Shown here: piece by piece, positions 5,571 to 5,590 of the stretch | Numbering within the stretch: the stretch's first letter is position 1 | Layout of the letters: every line of letters starts with the position of its first letter | Position numbers and translations under genes: made by a program | The notes under the pieces: model-generated | Told to the model about the DNA's origin: nothing | The model's input: only the letters and a program-made list of their open reading frames with translations | The model's database searches: none | DNA from: Nitrospirota bacterium | GTDB lineage: Bacteria; Nitrospirota; CAKKRA01; 9FT-COMBO-42-15 | NCBI GenBank assembly: GCA_023248415.1 | Contig: JAHFEP010000193.1 | Location: 1 to 5,590 of the forward strand | DNA: 5,590 nucleotides | Reading direction: 5' to 3'

Positions 5571-5590
5571 GTCATTGCGAGGAGCTATAG
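5571..5590 (+). repeat. Probable left edge of a dispersed GTCATTGCGAG-type repeat (partial)
   Basis: GTCATTGCGAGGAGC at 5571-5585 matches, from memory, the conserved start of a short palindromic repeat common in many bacterial genomes, usually ending in a GCAATCTC-like arm. The window ends before the second arm, so the inverted repeat cannot be confirmed. It lies 65 bases after the thiamine-binding-protein stop, a typical intergenic setting. The rest of the 5506-5590 gap is AT-rich with no gene or clear terminator. Confidence 0.5.

Noticed and set aside
5559..5590. ATG at 5559 opening a frame reading MALVVIARSY to the window end
   Set aside because: It has no Shine-Dalgarno and runs into the probable dispersed repeat at 5571, so it is more likely chance than a gene start.

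Overview
The window looks like part of the chromosome of an AT-leaning anaerobic or microaerophilic bacterium. A bL28 ribosomal protein gene (rpmB) shows that it is bacterial. A ferredoxin-dependent 2-oxoacid oxidoreductase subunit (KorA), a cobalamin-pathway enzyme (CbiC), a CooT-type nickel-binding protein and an MTH1187-type thiamine-binding protein suggest an anaerobe. Gene content and style remind me of Nitrospirota or Desulfobacterota, but this is an impression and not a phylogenetic result.

Layout, left half (+ strand). A possible tail of an upstream gene (2-49) overlaps cbiC (30-659). The cbiC stop codon lies inside a compact nested inverted-repeat element (about 655-751). Next come three tightly packed genes with gaps of 3 and 2 bases: a CooT-like nickel-binding protein (782-976), a 70-residue helical protein with a histidine at every fourth position over its first 22 residues (980-1192), and ridA (1195-1581). 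The lone rpmB gene on the - strand (1578-1769) converges on ridA, and their stop codons overlap by 4 bases.

Layout, right half (+ strand). About 88 bases separate the divergent rpmB and recG starts and must hold promoters for both. recG (1858-3990) overlaps the start of korA (3990-5114) by one base. korA is not followed by its usual partner korB. Instead, 85 bases later, a gene for an MTH1187-family thiamine-binding protein (5200-5505) appears with a strong Shine-Dalgarno. The last 85 bases hold no convincing gene, and the final 20 look like the edge of a dispersed palindromic repeat.

How it fits together. The cbiC, cooT and His-ladder genes share a cobalt/nickel theme. korA and the thiamine-binding protein share a thiamine-diphosphate theme. 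rpmB, recG and ridA are housekeeping genes. The most interesting items are the His-ladder protein beside CooT, the nested repeat that contains the cbiC stop, and the orphan korA translationally joined to recG. I see no CRISPR array, tRNA, rRNA, insertion sequence with a transposase, or defence system.
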